From assembly GCA_016721435.1 (NCBI GenBank), contig JADKIC010000033.1, positions 1 to 41,699 on the forward strand: 41,699 bases of DNA. Reading direction: 5' to 3'. Shown in pieces: positions 18,589-28,782 of the stretch. Within the stretch, counting starts at the first letter, position 1; each line of letters begins with the position of its first letter. Below the pieces are notes generated by a model. That model was not told the DNA's origin and made no database searches. It worked only from the letters and a program-made list of their open reading frames with translations. The stretch is from Bacteroidota bacterium. Lineage in GTDB: Bacteria; Bacteroidota; Bacteroidia; AKYH767-A; OLB10. The position numbers were made by a program, and so were the translations under genes.

Positions 18589-21500
18589 ATGAAGTATCTG
18601 TATTTATCATTCTCTGAAATGAGAAATTATTACCTGTTATTAATTGTAATGTTCGTCACTTTTTTTCGACTGAATGTTGAAGCCCAAAAGAACGAAAACC
18701 TATATTGGCAAGAGTGGAATACGTCCCGATACAGTACAGCTCCTGCCCGCTATGCATTGCCGGAGCAATTTAAAGGAGTGTCGCTGAATCTGCCTACATT
18801 GAAACAAGTGCTGGCAACTGCACCTATGGAGTTTACGCCTGCTGCAGCGCAGAGTACAACAATACTGCAATTGCCCTTGCCCGATGGACGTTTTGCTTCG
18901 TTCCGCATGGTGGAATCAAGAGTAATGCATGACGATCTCGCATCTGCATTTCCTGCTATTAAAACGTATTCCGGTCAGGGTATAGAGGACCCCGCTGCCA
19001 TTTTAAAAGTGAGTGTTTCTCCATTGGGTTTTCACGGAATGATACTCTCTCCCAACGGGGCCGTTTTTATTGACCCCTGGGAGCCGAATAAAACATTGGA
19101 TTACATCGTTTATTTCAGGAAAGATTTTAAACCCTATTCCTCGTTCACCTGTGAATCAGATGATAGTTATTTAAATAAGGGGAGAACTTTTTCTACAATG
19201 GCTACAGGATCTGCAAATCGTTCTCATGGTACTTCCTTGCGAAATTACCGTCTGGCACTTTCGTGTACCGGTGAATATGCTGCCTATTATGGTGGTACAA
19301 AAGCAGGAGCATTGGCGGGTATGGTGGCGTCCATGAATCGGGTGAACGGCGTATATGAATCAGAGGTGGCGGTGAGAATGACCTTAATCCCCAATGATAC
19401 CTTGTTGATTTACACGAATGGCGCTACCGATCCATTTTCTAATGGTAACGGCTCAGCCATGCTTGGCGAGAATATCGCTACCTGTAATAGTGTAATTGGT
19501 TCCGCAAATTATGATATCGGCCATGTGTTCAGCACAGGTGGAGGCGGAGTGGCCTATCTCGGTGTTCCCTGTACTGCAAATAAAGCAGGAGGTGTTACCG
19601 GTTCAGGCAGTCCTGTGGGAGATGCTTTTGATATCGATTATGTAGCGCATGAAATGGGACATCAGTTTGGCGGCTCCCATACTTTTAATGCGTCTACCGG
19701 ATCCTGCAGCGGGAACAGATCTGCATCTGCTGCTTTTGAACCGGGTAGTGGAATTACGATCATGGCGTATGCCGGCATTTGTTCGGCCACCAATAACCTT
19801 GCTCCGAACAGTATTGCCTATTTTCACACCTATAGTTTTGATCAGATTACTAATTATATCACCACCGGCAATGGAAACACCTGTCCAACGGCTACTGCAA
19901 CAGGAATACACCGCCAACAGTTACACCGGCAGGTTTGAATTATACTATTCCGTTTCAAACACCTTTTACACTTTCTGCTTCCGGCTCTGATCCTAACGGT
20001 GACGCCTTAACGTACAGTTGGGAAGAGTTCGATTTGGGGGCCTCCGGAAACTGGAATGCTCCTGTTGGTGATGCGCCCATATTCAGACCGTTTTCTCCGG
20101 TTACTTCCGGTTCACGTACATTCCCGAAACTATCGGATATCTTAAGTAACACGACCACCATCGGTGAAATTTTACCTTCCTACGCCCGAACCCTGAAGTT
20201 CAGGATAACGGTGAGGGATAACCGGGTAAATGGTGGAGGAGTGATGCATCCGGAGGATACGGTGCGGGTAAATGTGATCAATACCGGAACAGGTTTCAGT
20301 GTAACATCTCCCAATACAGCCGTCACCTGGTATGCCAATCAGGCGGCCACCGTTACCTGGAATGTGGCATCATCAAACCTTGCTCCGATAAATACCACAA
20401 CTGTAAATATTCTCCTATCACTGGATGGAGGAAATACTTTTCCGGTTACACTCGCCTCATCCACCCCGAACGATGGTACGGAAAGTATAACTGTTCCTTC
20501 TAATCTTACTCGCAAGCAAGAGTGAAAGTGGAAGCTGTCGGGAATATTTTTTTTGATATTTCGAATGCCAATTTTACCATCGCTGCTTCCTCAGGAATAT
20601 TATCTGTGCTGAGTACGGATGCGATTAGTCCTGCTACCCTCTGCGTCGGACAGTCACTGAATGTAGGGTTTACAGGAGATGGTGCTGCCAATGCAGGAAA
20701 TATTTATACCGCACAACTATCAAATAGTGCAGGTTCATTTAGTGCACCGGTGGTGATTGGTACTTTGGCCGGTACGATGAATGCCGGGGTCATCCCATGT
20801 AATATTGCCGGTGGAACTCTTCAAGGGACAGGTTACAGAATTCGTGTAATAGCTTCGAACCCTCCTGTAACCGGTGCTAATAATGGTGTTAATATACCCA
20901 TCTATGCTCCTGTTGGAACAACCGGTACAATCAGTGGCCCCGTTTCTGTTTGTCAAAACCAGACCGGTGTTGTGCTTTCTGTCCCAGCATCGTCCAATGC
21001 CACTAGTTATCTTTGGTCATTGCCTGCCGGCGTTACCATCACCTCCGGCACAGGTACCAATAGTATAACGGTAAGCCTATCCGCATCTGCAGTAACGGGT
21101 GTGGTTACGGTCACTCCATCCAATCCCTGTTCTGCGGGTGCTGTCTCTGCTAATTTTACCTTGAACATTAATCTTCTTCCTGCTGCAGCAGGTACTATTT
21201 CAGGAACCGCTTCTTTATGTCCCGGACAAGTTTCCGGCGTTTCTTATTCAGTTGCTGCTATCGCAGGTGCCACCGGATACCAATGGACATTGCCTTCAGG
21301 TGCGAGTATCCTGTCAGGTGCAAATACGAATTCTATTCAGGTGTTATTCGGTAATTTAGCGGTATCCGGAAATATATCTGTACTGGGAACTAATGCTTGC
21401 GGAAACGGTACGGCTTCTTCCTTCGCGGTTTCCTTACTTCCTGCTCCTTCAATTCCTGTTATTACTGTCACTGGAAATGACACTGCTTGTGCTCCGGGTA

Positions 21501-22816
21501 CCATTAATCTTTCGTTTACACCACAAGCCGGAGTAAGCTATCAATGGCGTAAAAATGGAGTGAATATTCCGGGCGCAACAGCCAGTACATACGCTGCTAA
21601 CGCGTCGGGATCATATGACGTTCTGGCGACGGTAATTCCGGTAGGATCTCAGATTTTTACGACGAATGTTCAGGTACAAATACCCGATAATTCCTGTACA
21701 GGAGCGATCAGTACAAATGCAGTTAGTGGCTATAATTTCCCTGTGCGCTCTTCAGGAATTTATGTCAAAATGAATATCAATCATACCTGGGTAGGTGATC
21801 TGGATATATTTTTAGAAAGCCCCTCCGGACAACGTCTGGGAATTAGTGATCAAACCGGAAATACCAATAATGGCGGAGATAATTTTGTAAACACTGTACT
21901 CGCCGATTCGGGTGGAGTACGAATTCCCACGACTGGTGCTCCCTATACCAATTTATATAAACCATGGAATACTACATTTACAGTCACTGGTTGTGCAGGG
22001 TTGACTACAGGTCTTACTACGTTTGCAGGATTAGAGAATGGTTATGTGCAACCGAACGGAGATTGGAAATTATATGTCTATGATCGGTTTGGTACCGATA
22101 CCGGTCGCGTCGTGAACTGGTCGATTTTCTTTCCTTATTTTAATTCCACATGTACCGTCACTTCTACCCCTGTAAATCTGACCATTTTACCTGCATCTTC
22201 ATTCACTAGCTTTGCGCCTTCTTCCGGCTCTGCAGGAAATGTAATCACTTTAAACGGTACCGGATTTTCAACAGCAACAGCCGTATTATTTAATGGAGTG
22301 GCTGCTTCCTTTACCCTGGTAAATAATAATGTGATTTCAGCGATTGTTTCTCCTGCTGCAACTACCGGATCAATCACTGTAACCACCTTTTGCGGCAATG
22401 TGGTTTCGGCGCTTCCGTTTGCAGTGAATTCCACTATAAATTTGAATTTAACAGTATTGATAGAAGGCTTTCATCTTTCGGGAGGAAATATGGCACCGGT
22501 AGTATCTCCAACGGTAAGCGATACGATTACGGTGGCATTGCACAATACGGCGAGCCCCTATGCACAAGTGTATAGCACAACAGCCACATTGAATCTCGCC
22601 GGACAAACCACTGTTTCTCTTCCTGCTGTTTATAATGGTAACTCCTATTATATCGTCATCCGCCATCGCAATGCGCTCGAAACATGGAGTAAACTGCCCG
22701 TGCTTTTGGAACGGTCACGAATTATAATTTTAAACAATGATTCAATTAACACGGCACGGATTTCTATTGCTAAATACTGCTTTTTGCAACCAGTTAAAGT
22801 AACTATGGTAATGTAG
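18589..22816 (+). CDS. Secreted reprolysin-like zinc metalloprotease with P-domain and IPT modules, C-terminus lost
   Basis: Exported protease of about 1,400 residues. The signal peptide ends in VEAQ; Met11 (MRNYYLLLIVMF) is an equally good start. The propeptide leads to a catalytic domain with HEMGHQFGGSH (His354 onward) and the Met-turn ITIMAYAGIC, the metzincin/M12B pattern. Single indels near 19900 and 20515 shift the frame; restoring them joins ATATG to NTPPTVTPAGLNYTIPF, and TS to QARVKVEAVGNIFF. Downstream come three Ig/PKD-like repeats, a proprotein convertase P-domain (WVGDLDIFLESPSG to GRVVNWSIFF) and an IPT/TIG domain. The last module (LNLTVLIEGFHLSGGNMAPVV to YIVIRHRNALETWSKLPV) is usually followed by a dockerin-like or sorting tail. 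Here the frame breaks near 22710 and the sequence decays, so that tail is missing. Confidence 0.87.
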
Positions 22817-22977
22817 TGCCTTCTACTTAACGGAATAGTTTTGGCAAAAACGGCAAGGAGTTAAAACTTAGAATTGCTTAACAATAAAATAGTATTAAAT
22901 AAGTGGATTCGAAGGCTAATCTGTAATTTAAAATATCTATTTCAATGTTAATTCTGAATTAGAATAAAATTCACGGG

Positions 22978-23270
22978 TAAACGCAGCGTTAGCAACGGAT
23001 GAGCAGCGACCGCAGCGATTTGATAAGTATGGATAACTACCATTTGGGGGTCATTAGCTTACTTCTACTTAAAACGCAACGTTAGCAACGGATATGCAGT
23101 CAACACAGCGATTTGCAAAGTTTGGATACACACCGTCATTAGATCTTAAAACGCGGTTAGCACTGAGCGACCGCAGCGATTTGCCAATAAGTATCCATTG
23201 AGAGGGCATACCCTTCTACTTGCACGTTAGCAACGGATGAGCAGCGAACGCAGCGATTTGATAATTATAA
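22978..23270. repeat. Four diverged copies of a GTTAGCAACGGATGAGCAGCG intergenic repeat
   Basis: The gene-free spacer 22817-23295 holds four related segments of about 40 bp near 22983, 23072, 23152 and 23225, each reading roughly ACGTTAGCAACGGATGAGCA then GCGACCGCAGCGATTTG. Spacing is about 70-90 bp, with variable AT-rich filler. Copy 3 is internally shortened. The GCAGCGACCGC core also occurs near 26740 and 26965, so this is a dispersed family. 22817-22977 is AT-rich; I see nothing in it beyond decayed protease tail. Confidence 0.85.
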
Positions 23271-23295
23271 AATGGAACTTTCTATGTAAATATTA

Positions 23296-24005
23296 TCAAT
23301 CTTTCATATTGTGAAAAACATTCTGCACATCATCATCATCTTCCAGGCGATCAATCAAAGCATGTACTTCTTTTTGCTGGTCCGGAGTGAGCTCGGTGTA
23401 GTTGGTGGGAATGCGGTCGAGTTCGGCACTGATAATGGTAATGCCTTTTTCTTCCAGACCTTTTTGCATTTTTCCAAAGTCAGTAAAGGAAGTGGTTACA
23501 TACACGCCATCTTCTTCTTCGGATACTTCATCTGCACCAAAATCGATCAGTTCCAATTCGAGTTCATCCAGACTGAATTTTCCTTTATCGATGGTGAAAA
23601 TTCCTTTTCTCTCAAACAGGAAATCCAGTGAACCGGTTTTCCCATGGCACCATTTCCTCTGTTAAAATGCATACGGATATTGGCGACCGTTCGGGTATTG
23701 TTATCGGTAGCTGTTTCTACAACAATGGCAATTCCATGCGGACCATAGCCTTCAAATACCACCTCTTCCAGATCCTTTTCATTCTTGTTGGCCGCTCTGG
23801 TAATAGCAGCTTCCACACGATCCTTGGGCATATTGAGCGATTTGGCATTTTGCAATACCATACGCAATCGCGGATTCGCATCCGGATTCGGTCCACTCAG
23901 TTTTACCGCGATGGCGATCTCTTTACCAATCCTCGTAAATGCTTTCGAAGCTTTGGCATTGTTGGCTGCCATTTTATGCTTGCGTTTTTCAAAGGCGCGT
24001 CCCAT
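23296..24005 (-). CDS. yebC: YebC/PmpR-family protein (one frameshift)
   Basis: The N-terminal part MGRAFEKRKHKMAANNAKASKAFTRIGKEI is the family signature, followed by NPDANPRLRMVLQNAKSLNMPKDRVEAAITRA and the central YGPHGIAIVVE. The frame breaks near 23632, where ATGGGAAAACC has lost one A of a five-A run; restoring it gives AMGKTGSLDFLFERKGIFTIDKG and runs on to LIDRLEDDDDVQNVFHNMKD at 23296. Restored length is 236 residues, normal for the family. YebC proteins are now linked to translation of proline-rich stretches; some members were described as transcriptional regulators. Cytoplasmic. Confidence 0.93.
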
Positions 24006-24179
24006 TTTTTTCTATCGTGATTTTAATTGATCTATTAATTTTACTTCTTGTCGTAATTGCTACCGGCTCCCGGCTACCACCTCTTGCTCCCTGCTTGCTG
24101 CTTGCTTGATTTTCTTTGATAAATCAAAGCGATTGTTGTTTCAATCGATATACTGAACTTAAATTTATTTTGAATCTAT

Positions 24180-24351
24180 ATCTTTAACTGATTTTCTTTT
24201 GATAAACTTAAAGTAACTAACCTTAACTTTAAACCTAGATAAACTGAATAGATTAAATTTACATTGAACCTTTTAAATCTTAAACCTTAAACTTTAAACC
24301 TTAAACCTTTAAACCTTAAACTTTAAACCTTAAACTTTAAACCTTAAACCT
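24180..24351. repeat. Low-complexity TTTAAACC/CTTAAACC tract in the yebC-ychF spacer
   Basis: The spacer 24006-24336 contains no gene. Its right part is a run of near-repeats of CTTAAACCTTTAAACC and CTTAAACTTTAAACC, spaced 7-9 bp and ending at the ychF stop. The left part has a pyrimidine-rich TCCCGGCTACCACCTCTTGC stretch, similar in flavour to 2850-3340. The same words recur near 3345 and 28980. Confidence 0.8.
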
Positions 24352-25437
24352 AAAATGCATGACATCTCCGTCTTGCACTATATATTCTTTTCCTTCTATG
24401 CTTAATTTTCCGGCTTCCTTGCAGGCATTTTCAGAGCCGAGGGTGACGAAGTCGTTGTAATGGATGACTTCTGCCCGGATGAATCCTTTTTCGAAGTCGG
24501 TATGAATGACACCTGCTGCTTGTGGAGCAGTCATTCCTTCGTGGATGGTCCAGGCACGGACTTCTTTCACACCCGCAGTGAAATAGGTTTCTAATTTGAG
24601 CAGGCGATAGGCCGCTTTGATCAATTTGCTCACTCCGGAATCGGTGAGTCCCAGGTCAGAGAGGAAGGCTGTGCGGTCTTCGAAACTTTCCAATTGGGCG
24701 ATATCCGCTTCAATGGCTGCGGCGATGATCAATACTTCTGCCGCTTCCTCTTTCACCGCTTCACGCACGGCATCTACATATTTATTTCCGGTGACCACTG
24801 AACCTTCATCCACATTGCAAATGTACATGACCGGCTTGGCTGTCAATAACCAGAGGTCGGCGGCATATTTCCAATCATCTTCTGACAGAGGAGCCGATCG
24901 TGCAGAAAGTCCTTTTTCCAGATGCTGCTTTAAAATCTGATAGACTTCAAACGTTTTCTTGGCGTCTTTATCTGCACCCACTTTCGCCTGCTTCTCGATC
25001 TTCTGCATGCGTTTTTCAACTGTCTCCAAATCCTTTAGTTGCAGTTCATAGTCGATGGTTTCTTTATCCCTTACCGGATTTACGCTTCCATCTACATGCA
25101 CCACATTCGGATCTTCAAAGCAACGCAAGACATGCAGAATCGCATCTGTTTCGCGGATATTTCCCAGAAACTGATTGCCGAGTCCTTCGCCCTTACTGGC
25201 ACCTTTTACCAGACCCGCGATGTCAACAATTTCAACGGTGGTGGGCAATACTCTTTGCGGATTTACTAATTTTTCGAGCACGTTAAGCCGGTCATCCGGT
25301 ACAGTAATGACGCCCAGGTTGGGTTCGATGGTGCAAAAAGGAAAGTTAGCGGCTTGCGCTTTTGCATTCGATAAACAATTAAATAATGTTGATTTCCCTA
25401 CGTTGGGCAATCCTACAATTCCACACTTTAGTCCCAT
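24337..25437 (-). CDS. ychF: Ribosome-associated ATPase YchF
   Basis: 366 residues starting MGLKCGIVGLPNVGKSTLFN, the exact YchF start. G1 is GLPNVGKST (9-17) and G3 is DIAGLVKGASKGEGLGNQFL. The altered G4 NVDE replaces NKxD, which makes YchF an ATPase rather than a GTPase. The C-terminal TGS-like domain includes WTIHEGMTAPQAAGVIHTDFEKGFIRAEVI and ends GDVMHFRFKV. An open frame extends 28 codons upstream, but a TACCTTTG promoter box at 25461-25468 lies inside that extension, so the 25437 start is preferred. YchF binds ribosomes and affects stress tolerance and translation. Intact frame; divergent from the oxidoreductase. Confidence 0.97.
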   Translation of the reverse strand: MGLKCGIVGLPNVGKSTLFNCLSNAKAQAANFPFCTIEPNLGVITVPDDRLNVLEKLVNPQRVLPTTVEIVDIAGLVKGASKGEGLGNQFLGNIRETDAILHVLRCFEDPNVVHVDGSVNPVRDKETIDYELQLKDLETVEKRMQKIEKQAKVGADKDAKKTFEVYQILKQHLEKGLSARSAPLSEDDWKYAADLWLLTAKPVMYICNVDEGSVVTGNKYVDAVREAVKEEAAEVLIIAAAIEADIAQLESFEDRTAFLSDLGLTDSGVSKLIKAAYRLLKLETYFTAGVKEVRAWTIHEGMTAPQAAGVIHTDFEKGFIRAEVIHYNDFVTLGSENACKEAGKLSIEGKEYIVQDGDVMHFRFKV

Positions 25438-25460
25438 ATTCGCTTTTCTGAAATAGCGTG

Positions 25461-25491
25461 CAAAGGTAACGCTTTGTTTCTTCTTTTCAGA
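25461..25491 (-). promoter_or_regulatory. ychF promoter (TACCTTTG)
   Basis: On the minus strand TACCTTTG (25461-25468) matches the TAnnTTTG -7 box, with TCTG as a one-mismatch -33 element 19 bp upstream. Transcription would start about 17 bp before the ychF ATG at 25437. Confidence 0.6.
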
Positions 25492-25505
25492 GGGGTGGAG
25501 GCAGA

Positions 25506-25534
25506 TTGCTTCTCCCTGCAATTTTATAGATTTG
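25506..25534 (+). promoter_or_regulatory. Promoter of the FAD oxidoreductase (TAGATTTG)
   Basis: TAGATTTG at 25527-25534 matches the -7 consensus, and TTG at 25506-25508 lies 18 bp upstream. The ATG at 25560 follows after 25 bp. It is divergent from the ychF promoter 40 bp away. Confidence 0.55.
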
Positions 25535-25559
25535 GCAGGATAATTCAGAAAGAAAGCAA

Positions 25560-26909
25560 ATGCAGTTAAGCTATTGGGAGCAGCAAAGTTATTTTGAAGG
25601 AATTGATTTGCTGATTATTGGAGGAGGCATTGTCGGACTGAATGCGGCATTGGCGGTGAAGGAGATCCGGCCGGAACTGAAAGTGCTGGTCATTGACCGG
25701 GGCGCCTTCCTGCCCTATGGTGCGAGTACCCGTAATGCCGGATTTGCCTGCTTCGGGAGTATGTCGGAGCTGATCGACGATCTTCAGCGAAACTCTTTTG
25801 AAGAGGTTTTTTCGCTCGTGCAACGGCGTTATGAGGGATTGCAGAGACTCCGCTCCCTGCTCAAAGATGTGGATATTCAATATGAAGAAAACGGTGGCTT
25901 CGAAGTGTTCAGAGAAGAGGAGGAGGGCTTGTACAATAACTGCCGCAGCAGGATAGAAGAGTTCAACGCGGAATTGGAGCGCAGGACAGGACGCCGTAAT
26001 ATTTATTCGGAAGCCTCTTCGAAGATCACTGACTTTGGATTTGGTGGTGTCGGCAAGATGATTTTAAATTCGGGGGAAGGGCAGCTGGATACCGGAGCTA
26101 TGATGAAGGGCTTGTTGCACCTGGTGCGAGCAAAAAACATAGAAGTACTGACCGGCATTGAGGTCAGGGGATGGTCAACGAAGGCGGGATTACTGGAGAT
26201 AGAAACCGGGAATGGCTTCTCCATCACCACCGCAAAAATGCTCATTACTACCAATGGGTTTGCCCGTCAGCTTTTGCCTGATTTGGAGGTGGAGCCGGGA
26301 AGAGCACAGGTTTTGATCACGAAGCCTGTCGATCATCTCCAATTTAAAGGGACTTTCCATTACGATAAAGGCTATTATTATTTCAGAAATGTGGGCAATA
26401 GGGTCCTCTTTGGCGGGGGCAGGAATTTGAATTTTGAAGCCGAGCGCACCTGGGATTTTGACCTGACGCATCCCGTACAGGGGCGGCTGGAAGAGCTATT
26501 GTCGCAGATGATTTTACCCGGACAAGCCTACGAAATTGACCGGCGCTGGAGCGGCATCATGGGACTCGGACCCACCAAATCGGCCATCATCCGCGAAGCT
26601 GAACCCCATGTTTTCTGTGCCGTGCGGATGGGTGGAATGGGCGTCGCTATCGGTAGTCTGGTGGGACGCGAAGTAGCGGAGTTGATTTGCAAAGTCTTTA
26701 AGCGGAAACAATTACTTTCCAGTAAAATTCATCTGTTTAAACGCAGCGACCGCCGCGAACCCGCCGCGAACGCAACGCCTGCCTGCCGAATCTTTAGCAT
26801 AGTTAGCTTCAGTTGGGTTTCTTTTCCGAAAATTCATCTGTTTAAACCCGTGGGGGCGGGCCGGCCGAACCCGCCGGACGCAACGCCTGCCTGCCGAATC
26901 TTGGCATAG
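25560..26909 (+). CDS. FAD-dependent oxidoreductase (DAO family)
   Basis: Rossmann FAD-binding motif LLIIGGGIVGLNAA (Gly21-Gly26), then ASTRNAGFACFGSMSELIDD, typical of the DAO/glycine-oxidase group. The C-terminal FAD region is RRWSGIMGLGPTKSAIIREAEPHVFCAVRMGGMGVAIGSLVG. The family part ends at about residue 385. After KRKQLL the frame runs into intergenic repeat sequence, giving a tail with KIHLFK and ATPACRI segments that occur twice. The other repeat copies read CTTTTCCAGTAAAATTC where this one reads CTTTCCAGTAAAATTC. One missing T would place a TAA at 26723-26725, so the true end is probably there. Likely oxidises an amine or amino acid; substrate unknown. Cytoplasmic. Confidence 0.85.
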   Translation: MQLSYWEQQSYFEGIDLLIIGGGIVGLNAALAVKEIRPELKVLVIDRGAFLPYGASTRNAGFACFGSMSELIDDLQRNSFEEVFSLVQRRYEGLQRLRSLLKDVDIQYEENGGFEVFREEEEGLYNNCRSRIEEFNAELERRTGRRNIYSEASSKITDFGFGGVGKMILNSGEGQLDTGAMMKGLLHLVRAKNIEVLTGIEVRGWSTKAGLLEIETGNGFSITTAKMLITTNGFARQLLPDLEVEPGRAQVLITKPVDHLQFKGTFHYDKGYYYFRNVGNRVLFGGGRNLNFEAERTWDFDLTHPVQGRLEELLSQMILPGQAYEIDRRWSGIMGLGPTKSAIIREAEPHVFCAVRMGGMGVAIGSLVGREVAELICKVFKRKQLLSSKIHLFKRSDRREPAANATPACRIFSIVSFSWVSFPKIHLFKPVGAGRPNPPDATPACRILA

Positions 26910-26992
26910 TTGGCTTCAAGTTGGAGTTTCTTTTCCAGTAAAATTCATCTGTTTAAACGGCGCGCCGCGACCGCCGGAACGCAGCGTTTAGG
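26718..26992. repeat. Two and a half copies of a 105-111 bp GC-rich repeat
   Basis: The anchor ATTCATCTGTTTAAAC occurs at 26727, 26832 and 26943. Each is followed by a GC-rich block (GCGACCGCCGCGAACCCGCC and variants). In copies 1 and 2 ACGCAACGCCTGCCTGCCGA comes next, then an AT-rich GCATAGTTAGCTTCAGTTGG segment. Copy 3 stops after the GC block. The second copy carries a GGGGGCGGGCCGGCC variant, far more GC-rich than the rest of the window. From 26993 to 27161 there is only AT-rich spacer with nothing recognisable. Confidence 0.9.
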
Positions 26993-27161
26993 GTTTGGAA
27001 TTGTTAATCTCTGAATATTTTTAATTAGAAAGAGAATTACAAGGAACGATCGAAATTGTTTTGTTAAGAATGGTCATTCTCCATGATAAAATTTCTAATA
27101 ATTCTTAGGATGAATATATTGATTTTCATCACGAAAGTTATAATTCAACTATACTATTCCT

Positions 27162-28045
27162 TCACGCTTCGCTATACGTCACATTAAACTCTTTCAAAAA
27201 GCTTTTTATTATCGACACATGCACACATTGTCCGACATGTAGAAAGGGCATATTGGTCACTTTCTTCGTTCCGGCACCGGCGGGGATTTCATGATTTTCC
27301 AGATCGAAGCCCAGGTGCAAATGGCGGGTAGAGCTTTGCATTCCGTACACCAGTCCATCGGCATCAAACAAGGGTCCGCCGCTTTGACCACGAAGTCCGG
27401 GAGAACTCATTTCTATTCCGCTATGATTCCCTGCTGCGCGATCAACCGGGTAATGATCCCTTCAATCGGGAAGGAGGGAGAGCGTGGATTTCCTTCACGG
27501 GTCCATTCAATATCATCCTTCTGATAATTGTAGGAAAAGTTATTAAACTCCGGGAAAGGAAATCCCAGGCGACACAGCATCCGGCCGGGACGGGTCAGGG
27601 TATCGTCGGCAATGAATTTCGCGAAGCTCTGGTAATAGATCTGTGAAAAGCCCTTGAACCGAATAATCGCCAGATCCGCGAAAGGGTGCATATGACAGTC
27701 AAAGCCCGTAATCTTATCGAAGCAACCCACGAAGGAATGCTTTGCCTGGATCATGGTTTCGTGGTTATAGTTGTACTGAAGTTCGAGTTCACTCAGGTGG
27801 CTATCATAATGTTCGTCCTTTTTCAGCCGGAACCGGGCTTGTGTAAAGAGCAGATATTGCTGATTGATCTTCTCGGCATGGAGGAGATGTTCCGCCACAT
27901 GTCGGCAGGTGAGGGCGATGCCTTCATTATTCACAAAAAACAAAGTGGACGCTCCGGGCCAAACCTTGTTCGATCCATAATTCCGCATGATCGTATGGAT
28001 CGGCCGGGTACAGCGGTTCATTTCTTCAATGGCTTTTACAAACAT
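27162..28045 (-). CDS. Trypsin-like serine protease without export signal (one frameshift)
   Basis: Chymotrypsin-fold protease of about 294 residues once one base is restored near 27415, where GCGGAATAG should read GCGGGAATAG. That joins QQGIIA to GIEMSSPGLRGQSGGPLFD. The catalytic triad is visible: His49 in IALTCRHVAEH, Asp124 in HPFADLAIIRF and Ser in GLRGQSGGPLF. The N-terminus MFVKAIEEMNRCTRPIHTIM is not a signal peptide, so the enzyme may be cytoplasmic or exported by an unknown route. It is divergent from the DUF4199 gene. Substrate unknown; such proteins occur in Bacteroidota as uncharacterised S1-like peptidases. Confidence 0.85.
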
Positions 28046-28102
28046 AAATTTGTTCCTTCCTCAGAAACTCTTTTCTTTGAGGTAAAATTAAATAAGTATC
28101 CT

Positions 28103-28612
28103 ATGAAAATCGCACTAAAGTACGGATTTATCTACGCCGGGGCGTCAATTCTGATGTCGCTGATCATGTATATCACCGGTTTGAACCGTACAGACAGCAC
28201 CTGGCTCATCACCCTGATCGGATTGGCGGTACCGGTAGTCTGCGTCCTGTTGGCCGTGAAAGAATACAAAGCGGAAGTAGGAGGTGGATTCATGAAATTC
28301 TCCGATATCTTCAAGCATGGACTTGTCATCTGCCTCATCTGGGGAATCATTTACTCTGCCTATTCTATCCTCTACATACAGGTCATCGATCCCACTTTTA
28401 TGGACTATATTATGGAAAAGCAGGTGACCAAGATGCAGGAGATGGGCATGGACGACGACGCCATCGAAAAAGCCATGAAAGGTTCCGCCTCCATGCAATC
28501 CCCCTTCTGGATGTTCACCTTTAGCCTCCTCGGTTCCCTCTTCGCCGGAGCGATCATTTCCCTCATCATGGCTGCGATACTAAAGAAACCTAATCCGGAA
28601 GAAATTTCGTAG
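28103..28612 (+). CDS. DUF4199 membrane protein
   Basis: 169 residues from ATG 28103 (MKIALKYGFIYAGASILMS). Three hydrophobic helices in the first 110 residues and one at the end (FTFSLLGSLFAGAIISLIMAAIL) match DUF4199: GFMKFSDIFKHGLVICLIWGIIYSAYSILY is the central conserved part, followed by an acidic, Met-rich cytosolic loop MQEMGMDDDAIEKAM. The frame stays open upstream over the serine protease, but only on its antisense strand. Inner membrane; function unknown. Confidence 0.88.
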   Translation: MKIALKYGFIYAGASILMSLIMYITGLNRTDSTWLITLIGLAVPVVCVLLAVKEYKAEVGGGFMKFSDIFKHGLVICLIWGIIYSAYSILYIQVIDPTFMDYIMEKQVTKMQEMGMDDDAIEKAMKGSASMQSPFWMFTFSLLGSLFAGAIISLIMAAILKKPNPEEIS

Positions 28613-28734
28613 GGTTCAATGTTTAATGTTCAAAGTTGTCCTAACTTAAGTATTATACCTTTAAATAATAATTTCATTGTTGCTTGAGTGAACAATTTGG
28701 TGCCTCAGCCGAACTATGTTGTTAGTTCCAGACT

Positions 28735-28766
28735 GTTGTATGAGCAAGGGTTTTTTGCTAAATTTG
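28735..28766 (+). promoter_or_regulatory. Promoter of the small antitoxin-like gene
   Basis: GTTG (28735-28738), 20 bp spacer, TAAATTTG (28759-28766): a full Bacteroidota -33/-7 pair. The ATG follows 16 bp later, which supports the short gene as real. Confidence 0.65.
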
Positions 28767-28782
28767 TGCAAAACAATTCATA

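Noticed and set aside
25438..25521. 28-codon N-terminal extension of YchF
   Set aside because: The family starts at MGLKCGIVG and a promoter box lies inside the extension.
27686..28102. Upstream extension of the DUF4199 frame
   Set aside because: It is antisense to the serine protease; DUF4199 similarity starts at ATG 28103.
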